A stretch of DNA of 64,000 bases. Origin: Thiotrichales bacterium (GTDB taxonomy: Bacteria > Pseudomonadota > Gammaproteobacteria > Beggiatoales > Beggiatoaceae). The stretch spans positions 28,963 through 92,962 of the forward strand of contig JADGEH010000003.1 in NCBI GenBank assembly GCA_016744475.1. Reading direction: 5' to 3'. Made by a program: the position numbers and the translations under genes. Within the stretch, counting starts at the first letter, position 1; every line of letters starts with the position of its first letter. The notes below the pieces were generated by a model. That model ran no database searches and was not told the origin of the DNA. It saw nothing but the letters and a program-made list of their open reading frames with translations. Shown one piece after another: positions 26,157 through 35,129 of the stretch.

Positions 26157-28454
26157 ATGCCTATTTTATTTATTGTGGTTTCTATTGTTTCCAGCTTTTT
26201 GGGTGTGACCTGGGCTGCGGATTTCCATCGCTTAAATCAGCAAGCAGAACAAGCCTTTATCGACGGAGATTACGCTGATGCGCGGGCACATTGGCAAGCC
26301 AGCTTGCAATTATTGGATTTATCCATTACACAAAAAGTAGATGCCTTAACGCGCCTAGCCGCCGCACAACAAGGGCAAGGCAACTTGCAGGCCATGTTTA
26401 GTAGCTTGAATCAAGCACTGGATGTAAACCCACACCGCCATGTTGTGCAACAAGCACAAATACAGGCGCAATTGAGCGATGCTTGGTTAAGTATTGATAA
26501 ACCACAAGCCGCGCTGGTAGCGGCACAGGCTGCGGTGCAAGCGGCCTTAGATACGGACGATAACATCGCCCAAGCTTATGCCTTTTTCAGCCGCGCTAAT
26601 GTTTACAGCATGATGCTCCATCAACAAAAAGCGCAGAAGGATTTTTCTCAAGTTCATCGCTTATTACCTCAAACCCATGAATTACGTTTTAAGGCCGCCT
26701 TAAATCAAGTGGATTTAGAGATAGAATTTGAACAACTAGAATCTGCACAACAGAATTTGCAACAAGCTCATCATCTTGGGCAGCAATTACCTTTATCCAG
26801 TTTTGCTCAATTAAATGCATTGTTAGCCTGGAGTGTACAGGCGCAAGCATTGGCTCAGTTGTTTAAGGACACACAAATTCATACGACAGTGCCCGTTGCT
26901 TTATTACAGCAAGCAGAAAACACGTTACGGCAAGCTATTCAGCACACAGAAAAGACACAAAATAGGGTGGCTCGTGCGGATGCTTATGGACAACTGGGGC
27001 ACTTGTATGAAACTCAGCAGCGTTATGAAGAAGCGCTGCCATTAACTCAGCAAGCGATTTTTTTTGCTGAACAAACAGAGTATGCGAAATTACGTTATCG
27101 CTGGCATTGGCAGCGCGGACGCATATTGCGAGCCTTGCACAAACGACCGCAAGCAATTGCAGCTTATCACCGCGCAGTACGCTTGCTGCAACCTGTGCAA
27201 CATGACTTACAAACGGGTTATCGCTATGCTTCGCACCATTTTAATGACAGTGTGCGCCCGGTGTATTACGGCTTGGCTGATTTATTATTACAACAAGCTG
27301 CACAGCTTGAAGGCGAAGCGCGTCAAGCCTTGTTGCGTCAGGCTATGGATAGTATAGAAAAAAGCAAAGTGGCTGAATTACAAAACTATTTCAAAGACAC
27401 TTGCAGTGCAGCATTGCAACCCCGTCAAGTTGATTTAGCCCTGGTAGCCCCTAACAGCGCAGTGTTATATCCCATTGCTCTCCCAGATCGTTTGGTGTTG
27501 TTATTAAATTTAGGCGACACCATCCACCAAACAGAAGTGCCTATCCAGCAAACAGAACTGAAAACCACTGCTTTTATTTTTGCCTATGACGTACAAAACC
27601 GTGTGAATAATCGCTTTTTCTATGCCGCTTGGGATTTATATAACTGGTTAATTCGCCCGGTCGTTGAAAAACTCCGTGCTGCGCAAGTGGATACTTTAGT
27701 GGTGGCACCGGATGGTATTTTTCGTCTATTACCTTTTGCCGCATTGCACGATGGTAAAAACTTTTTGATTGAAGAATTTGCGGTCGTCACAACTCCCAGC
27801 TTAACGTTGACTGATCCACATCCCATCAATTGGAAGGAGGCTGAATTATTATTGGTCGGTCTCTCAGAAGGGGTTCAGGGTTACACCGCTTTGCCAGGGG
27901 TTTTAACAGAATTAAGTAATATTCAAGGCATTGCTCAATCACAGGTGTCTGGAGTATCACAAATTTTGAATCAAGCCTATTCCGTTGATAGTTTAACTCA
28001 AGCCTTAAAAAATACGCCTTATTCCATTATTCATTTAGCTACACATGGAGAGTTTAACTCTTTGGCAGCAGATAGTTATTTGCTCACGTATGGAGAAAAA
28101 TTACAAATGGATACTTTGCAAAATATCATTGGTTTAGGGCGATTTCGAGAAACACCTTTAGAACTATTGACTTTAAGTGCGTGTAAAACTGCGACAGGTG
28201 ATGATCGCGCTGCATTGGGTTTAGCCGGGGTAGCTATAAAAGCCGGAGCACGGAGTGCGCTGGCTAGTTTATGGTCATTAGATGATGAAGTAGCGGCGTT
28301 AATGATTACTGAGTTTTATCAGTTACTGTTACAAGAAAACGGTATGAGCAAAGCTAAATCCTTACAACAAGCACAAAAATCATTGATAACACAGGTACGT
28401 TATGAGCATCCCGCGTATTGGGCGGCTTTTTTATTAATTGGAAGTTGGCTATAG
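26157..28454 (+). CDS. Secreted TPR-CHAT domain protein (paralogue)
   Basis: A 765-residue protein from the ATG at 26157, where a signal peptide begins (MPILFIVVSIVSSFLGVTWA). The frame is open upstream to 25995, but that part overlaps the preceding gene. A TPR array fills about 25-470, and the CHAT domain is about 520-765 with H630 in HLATHG and C676 in LSACKT, then GDDRAALGLAGVAIKAG. It is a clear paralogue of the protein at 1500-3959: same order, same ATGDDRAALGLAG block, similar YWAAFLLIGSWL ending, but without the Arg/Gly/Ser insert. It starts 101 bases after the HET-C-like gene, and the MreB-like gene begins 12 bases after its stop. Confidence 0.88.
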   Translation: MPILFIVVSIVSSFLGVTWAADFHRLNQQAEQAFIDGDYADARAHWQASLQLLDLSITQKVDALTRLAAAQQGQGNLQAMFSSLNQALDVNPHRHVVQQAQIQAQLSDAWLSIDKPQAALVAAQAAVQAALDTDDNIAQAYAFFSRANVYSMMLHQQKAQKDFSQVHRLLPQTHELRFKAALNQVDLEIEFEQLESAQQNLQQAHHLGQQLPLSSFAQLNALLAWSVQAQALAQLFKDTQIHTTVPVALLQQAENTLRQAIQHTEKTQNRVARADAYGQLGHLYETQQRYEEALPLTQQAIFFAEQTEYAKLRYRWHWQRGRILRALHKRPQAIAAYHRAVRLLQPVQHDLQTGYRYASHHFNDSVRPVYYGLADLLLQQAAQLEGEARQALLRQAMDSIEKSKVAELQNYFKDTCSAALQPRQVDLALVAPNSAVLYPIALPDRLVLLLNLGDTIHQTEVPIQQTELKTTAFIFAYDVQNRVNNRFFYAAWDLYNWLIRPVVEKLRAAQVDTLVVAPDGIFRLLPFAALHDGKNFLIEEFAVVTTPSLTLTDPHPINWKEAELLLVGLSEGVQGYTALPGVLTELSNIQGIAQSQVSGVSQILNQAYSVDSLTQALKNTPYSIIHLATHGEFNSLAADSYLLTYGEKLQMDTLQNIIGLGRFRETPLELLTLSACKTATGDDRAALGLAGVAIKAGARSALASLWSLDDEVAALMITEFYQLLLQENGMSKAKSLQQAQKSLITQVRYEHPAYWAAFLLIGSWL

Positions 28455-28466
28455 AGTGCTGAATTT

Positions 28467-28946
28467 ATGTTTAAGAATTTCTTTAGTAACACTTTATATA
28501 TACAAGTGTGGACTCATCAAATCAAAGTGACCGTCATTGAAACGGGAGAAGTCTTTTCTGAAAGACCCTTAGTGGCTATTCAAGTCAATAATAAAGGTGT
28601 TAAGTCTATTGTTGCCATAGGTCATGCAGCCACAAAGACTCAAAATGCAGAAGTGATTAATCCATTTGAACATCCCCGCCTGCTGCTGGCGGATTTTGTT
28701 GTTGGAGAAAAACTACTGCAATGGATATTTCATAAAATATACCAAAAAAAACCCTTTAAACCTGCACCTTGTGTTGTGATTCATCCTTTGGAAAAACTAG
28801 AAGGGGGATTAACGGATATTGAACGCCGTGCCTTTAAAGAACTGGCTTTGGGAGCGGGTGCTCAAGATGTAGTAGTTTATCAAGGTGCAGAATTATCTAT
28901 CCAGAATTTTGATTTTAAAGCCTTAAAAAAACAAGAAGACAAATAA
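28467..28946 (+). CDS. Half-length MreB/actin-like protein
   Basis: A 159-residue protein that follows the first third of MreB in order: MFKNFFSNTLYIQVWTHQIKVTVIETGEVFSERPLVAIQ, IVAIGHAATK, INPFEHPRLLLADFVVGEKLLQWIF and FKPAPCVVIHP...LTDIERRAFKELALGAGAQDVVVYQG. It then stops. The phosphate-1 loop normally reading DLGTANT is replaced by QVWTHQI, so ATP binding is doubtful. No MreB remainder was found in the other frames downstream, where the exoprotein gene starts 48 bases later. It may be a stand-alone subdomain with an adaptor role, or an old truncation kept intact. It lies between the CHAT protease and the haemagglutinin-type protein on the same strand. Confidence 0.72.
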   Translation: MFKNFFSNTLYIQVWTHQIKVTVIETGEVFSERPLVAIQVNNKGVKSIVAIGHAATKTQNAEVINPFEHPRLLLADFVVGEKLLQWIFHKIYQKKPFKPAPCVVIHPLEKLEGGLTDIERRAFKELALGAGAQDVVVYQGAELSIQNFDFKALKKQEDK

Positions 28947-28994
28947 TTGGTATTGACTCCATTCACCGATAATATTGGAAATATAAAAGCTCGT

Positions 28995-31391
28995 ATGAAA
29001 AATTTCACACCTTTTACTCTATGTTTATTGTATAGCGGAATCGTTCAAGCTGACATCATCACTGACGGTAGTTTGGGACAAGCTCATCACTTGACCCTAA
29101 ACAATGCAGAGTATGCGATTACTCAAGATTTAGGGACAACAGCAGGTAATAATTTATTTCATTCTTTTCAAAATTTTAATGTGGGTTTAGGAGAAACGGC
29201 GACTTTCTCTGGTGCTAGCCATATCGAAAATGTATTTTCTCGCGTTACAGGCGGCACGGTTAGTAGTATTCACGGTACTATCAAAAATACGATAAGCCAT
29301 GCCAATACGTATTTAATGAATCCTGTGGGTATTGTATTTGGAGAGGGTGCGCAATTGGATGTGCAAGGTAGTTTTTATGCTACGACAGCCAGCTATTTAG
29401 GTTCTTCAGAACAAGCATTTTTTTCTCATTTAGAAGAAAACAGCCAGTTTAATATCTCTCCCCCCACAAGCTTTGGCTTTCTAGGGGATGCTACTATTCA
29501 AATAAAAGATACTTATTTAAGCGTGTTACCTACAAAAACGCTGTCTTTCAGTGCTGGACATATTGAATTACAAAGTTCTCATTTCCCTAGCTATGATGAC
29601 AGTAGCACTCCCACTTTTGCACACGCACTCAGCGCTCCCAGCGGGCAAGTGTATTTGCAGGCAGAAAACACTATCAATTTAGACAATTTTGCAGTGGATA
29701 CCAGCGGTTTATTTGGCGGCACGATCAACATTCATGCTCAGCAACTGCATCTGCATGATAGCCAGATAAGTAGCCATACTGTGGGAGACATAGATGGGCA
29801 GGTGATTGATATTCAAGTAGATGAATTACAGCTCATCGACTCAGATATTGTCGCCAATACCTATGCCGCAGGACGCGGTACAGATATTTATTTACACATC
29901 AAAGAGACTTTATCCGCTACCCGCGAAGATCGTCCTCTAGGTGTTGAATTTAATATTAATGCTAATGGTAGTAGCCATATTAGAACGATGACGGCAGGAC
30001 AAAGTGAACAGATGGGCGATAGTGGTGACATTCATATCCAGGCTAGAAATATTGATTTAACTCAAGCAGCGGAAGTTCGTACACGCAGTTATAGTGCGGG
30101 AAAAGCGGGCGATATAGAGGTACAAGTGACAGAGCGCTTTCAAGCAGAAAATGCCTTATTACCCTTAAAAAACCCCAATGTTGTGCCTGTGATTGGAGGT
30201 GCTCATACCTTTAGTTTGGATACGGGAAATAGTGGCAATGTCAGTGTTCAGGCACAACAGATTGTGCTGAATAATGGCGGACAAATCAGTGCGAATACGT
30301 TGAATGCACAAGGAGGTAATGTCACCGTGCAGGCTGACAATATCTTATTAAAAAATCAACATGCTTTAGGCTTTCCTACTGCCATTGGTAGTGCCAGCTT
30401 AGGTATTGGACAAGCCGGTCAGATTGACGTACAAGCCAAGAACATGACTTTAGACAATGGCGGTGTGGTGACAGCGACTACTTTCTTATCAGGAGAAGCC
30501 AATCAAGTGAGTGTAGTCGTAGAGGAGACATTGCGTATTTCAGGTGTAGCACAGCAACCTATGCGTGCTTTAGGTCTACCGGCCTTACCTTATCCCAGCA
30601 ATATCAGTTCTTCATCTAGCAGCACCATAGCGAACAGTGGAACCGCCAGTGATCTTTATGTACAGGCGAAGGATATTATTCTGGAGGGTGGGGGTACTAT
30701 TGCCAGTTTGACCTATGGTGGAGGGGACGGAGGAAATGCCACCGTGGTAGCCGACACGATGAGTATGTCGGGTTGGGAAAATAATGGTTTGCTGTATCGT
30801 AGTGGCATCAATAACGCTTCCAGCAACCCAGCCCCTTATGCGGGACAAGCCGGAAGTATTGACGTGACGGCTCGATACCTTCATATCAGCGATGGTGCTG
30901 CCATTAATACCTCCGCAGCCAGTGCAGGCGGTGGAAATATCCATGTTCAAGTCTCAGAACAATTACATATCGTGCAACAAGGGCAAATGACCACCAGTGT
31001 GCAAAGTGGTGTTAATAATGGCGGCAATATCCAAATTGAAAGTCCACAATTTACGGTATTAAACCAAGGTTTAATAGTGGCTCAAGCCGATGCAGGACGC
31101 GGAGGCAATATTCAACTCACTTCTCACAATGTATTGAACTCTACAGATAGCCTCATCAGTGCTTCTTCTCGCTTAGGATTAGATGGCAATGTAGATATTA
31201 ATAGCCCTGATTTAAACTTTAGCAACACGGTGTTATCTATTTCTGATGAATTCATTGTGCCGACAGAAATGCAGCGTTGTACCGTAGAAGATGTCTTAAA
31301 CGGCAGTCGTTTTTTGCTACGTCGCAGAGAGGCTGTACCGCCCCGCATTGATGACATTCAGGCTTTAGGCACTCGTTTGAGCACTCAGTAG
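28995..31391 (+). CDS. Filamentous-haemagglutinin-type secreted protein (TPS domain)
   Basis: A 798-residue exoprotein. The start at 28995 begins a signal peptide (MKNFTPFTLCLLYSGIVQA); the frame is open 16 codons further upstream without a better ribosome site. A two-partner-secretion domain covers about 20-165, with NNLFHSFQNFNVGLGETATFSG and the NPVGIVFGEGAQLDVQGSFYATTA block. Beta-helix repeats rich in G, N and Q follow to about 730 (for example GGNVTVQADNILLKN, GGNIQIESPQF). The C-terminus has CTVEDVLNGSRFLLRRREAVPPR, a tail common to this group. Such proteins cross the outer membrane through a TpsB porin; none lies in this window. CHAT and exoprotein genes occur together in several large bacteria, so a shared role at the cell surface is plausible. 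Confidence 0.85.
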   Translation: MKNFTPFTLCLLYSGIVQADIITDGSLGQAHHLTLNNAEYAITQDLGTTAGNNLFHSFQNFNVGLGETATFSGASHIENVFSRVTGGTVSSIHGTIKNTISHANTYLMNPVGIVFGEGAQLDVQGSFYATTASYLGSSEQAFFSHLEENSQFNISPPTSFGFLGDATIQIKDTYLSVLPTKTLSFSAGHIELQSSHFPSYDDSSTPTFAHALSAPSGQVYLQAENTINLDNFAVDTSGLFGGTINIHAQQLHLHDSQISSHTVGDIDGQVIDIQVDELQLIDSDIVANTYAAGRGTDIYLHIKETLSATREDRPLGVEFNINANGSSHIRTMTAGQSEQMGDSGDIHIQARNIDLTQAAEVRTRSYSAGKAGDIEVQVTERFQAENALLPLKNPNVVPVIGGAHTFSLDTGNSGNVSVQAQQIVLNNGGQISANTLNAQGGNVTVQADNILLKNQHALGFPTAIGSASLGIGQAGQIDVQAKNMTLDNGGVVTATTFLSGEANQVSVVVEETLRISGVAQQPMRALGLPALPYPSNISSSSSSTIANSGTASDLYVQAKDIILEGGGTIASLTYGGGDGGNATVVADTMSMSGWENNGLLYRSGINNASSNPAPYAGQAGSIDVTARYLHISDGAAINTSAASAGGGNIHVQVSEQLHIVQQGQMTTSVQSGVNNGGNIQIESPQFTVLNQGLIVAQADAGRGGNIQLTSHNVLNSTDSLISASSRLGLDGNVDINSPDLNFSNTVLSISDEFIVPTEMQRCTVEDVLNGSRFLLRRREAVPPRIDDIQALGTRLSTQ

Positions 31392-31400
31392 CTGGATGCT

Positions 31401-34400
31401 TCAGTTAAATAGCTTGACTGAGAAAAATGAATCATCTTCCTCGGATTCTTTAATGGTGGATATATCAAATTTAGCTAAATATTCACCCAGTTGCTGAGTG
31501 CGTCGCTCTAAGACCGTATTCAACTCTCCAACCAAGCTGGGTTGTGCACTAAGAATAGGATCAAGCTGTTTTTTTGTGATTTCAAATAAAATAGTATTGG
31601 TCGTAGCGACAATCGTCGCGGTTCTGGGTATCTTTCTCATTAAAGCAATTTCTCCAAAATAACACCCCGCGCCTAACTGTGCTAAATGTTGAGGTTCATC
31701 TTGATTCGGGCTTTTCACCCATACACCGACCACTCCTTGTGCGACTAAAAACATAGAATCGCCTTTATCTCCCTGGTAAAACACGGTTTCATTATTAGAA
31801 AAATGTAATGGAGATAAACTGTCACTGAGGCGCTGTCTCAGAGGTGTCGGTAAGGGTTCAAATAATTCAACTCTTTCTAAAATATCTTCCACTAATAAAG
31901 GCACACCTTCTTTTTTATCACTGATATTGCGAGTGAGTTGTACTTCTTGATGTGGCATCGCAGGAGGCATTCCGGCATACACTAAATGATGCCAAAGACG
32001 CACCCACACTTCTGAGCGAACCAGAAAACGGCGTGGATACTGATCGGAAAAATAAATCACTAAATACTCTGCTGAGCAATCAGTGAGATGGCGCAAAAGA
32101 ACAGTGGGAGGTGGTTCTTTAAGCACATCATCATTTACCGAGAGCATGGCCTCTTTCAGCACTTTTATGACTTTATTCGGAGGATGTTGTGGATGTACAT
32201 GTACCCGGCAGACACTGCCATAGGCGTTAGTGGGTTCATTAAAACTGACTAGAATAGCTTCTGCGATTTTAGTATTAGGAATACGCACTAAATTGTGTGC
32301 GCGGGTGCGAATACGAGTAGTACGCCAGTTCATATCCACCACCTGACCTTCATCGTAATCTTCCATTTTAATCCAATCACCAACAGAAAAAGAACGTTCT
32401 AAATTTAGTGCAATTCCAGAGAAAATATGCGAAATATTCAATTGAATAGCCAAGCCAATAATCATCGCAATGACGCTAGAAGTGGCTAATAAGCCGGTCA
32501 GTTTTTGTTCAAAGACAAAGGCCACAACACCAAACAAGGCTAATAAGTAAATAATGAAAGCCGCAAATCGCCGCACCAAGGACGGAATATGACGACCTGT
32601 CTTATATTCTAAAGGATGCCAAATAAAATATTCCAAACTTAAATTAATAAATAGCGCGGGTACAAACCACCATAACACATCAAACAGGGTTACAAAGGAT
32701 TTAAGGTTTTCTGGGTGAATCCAATTTTTTAGCATATCCAATCCAACTGTTTCCAATGAAATGAGGATAAAGAAGCTGGATAATAAATAAACAAACCATA
32801 ACAGGCGTGTTTGTTTTAAATAGGCTTGATGGCGCAGTAAAAAAGCAATAATTAATATAAAAACTGATGTCAGGGTGACTTCCAAAGCATAGGTATAAGG
32901 GAGTAACTGCCTTAAAGAAAATTCTATCTCATGAACCTGAATCTCTGCGGTAAAACGTGAATATTCTAACTCACTTCCTGTGCTACTCAATAAATCAGGA
33001 TCACCCAAACTTTGTTTAGGTTTAGTATCTTGGTAGAAGTTCAATAAACGCACTTCCCAACCAGCGGCACTATTTAAGATTTTGGCATAACGCGCTGCTT
33101 GTTCTTCTTTATCCGGCTTTATTAAACCTAAGCCTACAATATCAGTCACATAAATCAAGTTATTATGACTGAGTTGACGATGATGAAATTCAATGCTTAA
33201 ACGACGTTTATGTAAATTTAGAAATCCTTTACTCAGTTCTGTTTGAAATTGACCATTAACATGGTAGCGCAAATATCTATACGACCCTTGGATTTTTTCT
33301 ATATCAGGAGTGTCTAGTTTAATCGGTGCTGTTGCATTAATGAAGTGAACATCCTGTACATTAAAACCGGTTTTAAATCGAAACCAAATAAAGAAATCGA
33401 CGTTATAGCTCAACGTTTTAATATCTAATTCGCTGATTTCGTTGACTTGAATACCTGTATACACCACATCTGTTTTATACATCAGTTGATCATCAACTTG
33501 CAGCACGGTGCCTGAAGCTAATGCTTGTTCTAGGTTAGCAATTTTACGCGCACTGCCCACCGCTTTTAACTGTGTTAATGAAGACACCAGGGTTTCCCCT
33601 TTTAAATTCCCCATTTGTATTGATTTTTTTGCATTACCATCAGCATCAAAATAATTGAGTCCGGTGACACCTTCTATGGCTAATTCAGGTTGATTAAGTT
33701 GTTCTAACTCATGTTGAATAGCTTTGCGTTTTTGTGCTAATTCACTATCTCTGTGCTCAGAAAAACGGTTTTTTATGGCTGTCGTTAATACATGTGCGGC
33801 ATCGTAAGCAAAGGCAGAAAACCAGCGGGGCTTTTGACCATAAGTAGACAAGAATTTTTCATAAAAATGCTGTCCTTGATGATTTGTCGTATCAAAAATA
33901 AACGGGGTGGCAATGTATAATTGATCGGTGTAATAACCTGGATAATTTTGCTCATTCGGTAGCGCGACCAATGCACGACTAAAAGCCGGATTTGCAAAGC
34001 TCATCGGCACCAATACAGGATGGTCTATACCCGCATCACGAATCGCTTTTAACCACTTCACACCATCTTCCCAATGACTTGATAATAAAATCAGCGTGCT
34101 TTGCCGTTGTTTTTTAAGTTGCTTTACAATGCGACGCATTTGTAACGCCTGTATTTTATTATCCATCTTTATCTGCCAATGATGTGTGGTGCTTAAGCCA
34201 ATACCATCACTGGTGTTTTTGAAGACATCGGCTAAATATCGATTACGTGTATCTTGATAACTAATAATATTGACATTTTTTTCTTTAAGAACATGCTTTG
34301 CATACTGTGCCAGCGCACGCCCTTGAGTGAGTTCATTAAATACAGTGCGGAAATACCACGGATTATCTGCCGTAATCGCATTATCAGTCGCACTAGGCGT

Positions 34401-34790
34401 TAATGCGGGGATGCCATATTTGCGGTAAATCTCGCCTCCGGCTAAAGAACACATAGAGTTGCTATGTCCAATGACCGCTAAAGCTCGATTTTGTTCAACA
34501 ATTTCTAATGCGCTTTGTTTGGCGTGATTAGGATCATTCTTGTCATCATAAACATCCAATCTCACTAAGTGTCCTTCTATTCCACCCTTTTCATTCAGCT
34601 CTGCTAAATACAACTCAACAGCCGCTTTTAATTGCTGACCTTGTTCTTTATCCTCACCCGACAAAGGAGCGACTAAAGCAATATGTAGTTCTTTATCCTG
34701 GGGTAACTTTGAAAAATAATAAGCCACACCCAGAAAACAAATAAGAAAAAGAACTAAGCTGATTAATTTAAGCACGGTTTCACGATTCAT
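31401..34790 (-). CDS. Periplasmic-binding protein / beta-domain / MscS / cNMP-binding fusion channel
   Basis: An 1129-residue fusion. An N-terminal anchor (VLKLISLVLFLICFLGVAYYF) leads to a Leu/Ile/Val-type binding domain (about 33-400: LHIALVAPLSGEDKEQGQQLKAA, AVIGHSNSMCSLAGGEIYRKYGIPALTPSATDNA). A second extracellular beta-rich region (about 425-620) reads TDVVYTGIQVNEISELDIKTLSYNVDFFIWFRF, reminiscent of Cys-loop channel ligand domains. About five helices follow (630-790), the last being the pore segment ATSSVIAMIIGLAIQLNISHIFSGIALNLERSFSVGDW of MscS. The MscS beta domain spans about 790-900, and a C-terminal cNMP domain about 980-1090 carries FGEIALMRKIPRTATI. It could therefore be opened by an outside amino-acid-like ligand and an inside cyclic nucleotide. 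The domains are seen; gating is inferred. It converges on the exoprotein gene. Confidence 0.88.
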   Translation of the reverse strand: MNRETVLKLISLVLFLICFLGVAYYFSKLPQDKELHIALVAPLSGEDKEQGQQLKAAVELYLAELNEKGGIEGHLVRLDVYDDKNDPNHAKQSALEIVEQNRALAVIGHSNSMCSLAGGEIYRKYGIPALTPSATDNAITADNPWYFRTVFNELTQGRALAQYAKHVLKEKNVNIISYQDTRNRYLADVFKNTSDGIGLSTTHHWQIKMDNKIQALQMRRIVKQLKKQRQSTLILLSSHWEDGVKWLKAIRDAGIDHPVLVPMSFANPAFSRALVALPNEQNYPGYYTDQLYIATPFIFDTTNHQGQHFYEKFLSTYGQKPRWFSAFAYDAAHVLTTAIKNRFSEHRDSELAQKRKAIQHELEQLNQPELAIEGVTGLNYFDADGNAKKSIQMGNLKGETLVSSLTQLKAVGSARKIANLEQALASGTVLQVDDQLMYKTDVVYTGIQVNEISELDIKTLSYNVDFFIWFRFKTGFNVQDVHFINATAPIKLDTPDIEKIQGSYRYLRYHVNGQFQTELSKGFLNLHKRRLSIEFHHRQLSHNNLIYVTDIVGLGLIKPDKEEQAARYAKILNSAAGWEVRLLNFYQDTKPKQSLGDPDLLSSTGSELEYSRFTAEIQVHEIEFSLRQLLPYTYALEVTLTSVFILIIAFLLRHQAYLKQTRLLWFVYLLSSFFILISLETVGLDMLKNWIHPENLKSFVTLFDVLWWFVPALFINLSLEYFIWHPLEYKTGRHIPSLVRRFAAFIIYLLALFGVVAFVFEQKLTGLLATSSVIAMIIGLAIQLNISHIFSGIALNLERSFSVGDWIKMEDYDEGQVVDMNWRTTRIRTRAHNLVRIPNTKIAEAILVSFNEPTNAYGSVCRVHVHPQHPPNKVIKVLKEAMLSVNDDVLKEPPPTVLLRHLTDCSAEYLVIYFSDQYPRRFLVRSEVWVRLWHHLVYAGMPPAMPHQEVQLTRNISDKKEGVPLLVEDILERVELFEPLPTPLRQRLSDSLSPLHFSNNETVFYQGDKGDSMFLVAQGVVGVWVKSPNQDEPQHLAQLGAGCYFGEIALMRKIPRTATIVATTNTILFEITKKQLDPILSAQPSLVGELNTVLERRTQQLGEYLAKFDISTIKESEEDDSFFSVKLFN

Positions 34791-34860
34791 ACTGATTTAA
34801 CCCATGATGTTGTGTAGTCGCTGGCTAGAAATAGCCGTGGTTTTGGCGTTGATAAGCCCT

Positions 34861-35024
34861 TAAGAGCCTATACGAAAACGGGATAATCGGCTGCAAACCC
34901 GCCCTTTTGGCCAGGTTTTCCGCTTTTTTTCGTTAAATAGCGGGCTATTCGCCTTAAAAAACCGAAAAATCTGCCTCAAAATGGCGAATTTTCGCTTCGA
35001 TTCCTCATCTTCGTATAGGCTCTA
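34861..35024. mobile_element. MITE-like element, family A, 164 bp
   Basis: It is TA-flanked, with ends AGAGCCTATACGAAAA on the left and, inverted, GAGCCTATACGAAGAT on the right. The interior has CGGTTTT-type runs, CGTTAAATAG and GGCTATTCGCC. It has the same length as the copy at 41446-41609. It lies upstream of the 1129-residue channel gene, inside a 339-base spacer that holds no protein gene, and could affect that gene's promoter. Confidence 0.9.
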
Positions 35025-35060
35025 AGAGCCTATACGAAAACGGGGCAAAAGGGCAAAAGA
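35023..35060. mobile_element. Truncated family A MITE end, head to tail
   Basis: A second left end (AGAGCCTATACGAAAACGGG) starts directly at the right TA of the full copy and decays after about 35 bases into AAAGGGCAAAAGAGCG. The two share one TA, as if one element inserted at the border of another. Confidence 0.75.
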
Positions 35061-35129
35061 GCGCCAGCGTTTAGGGTATTTCCCCCATTCCCATGCGCTT
35101 TGTGTGAGCGAGAAAAGGTGTGCTGGGTT

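Noticed and set aside
30612..30950. 112-residue leftward frame within the exoprotein gene
   Set aside because: Shadow of the repetitive Gly/Ser/Thr-rich coding sequence; no start signals.
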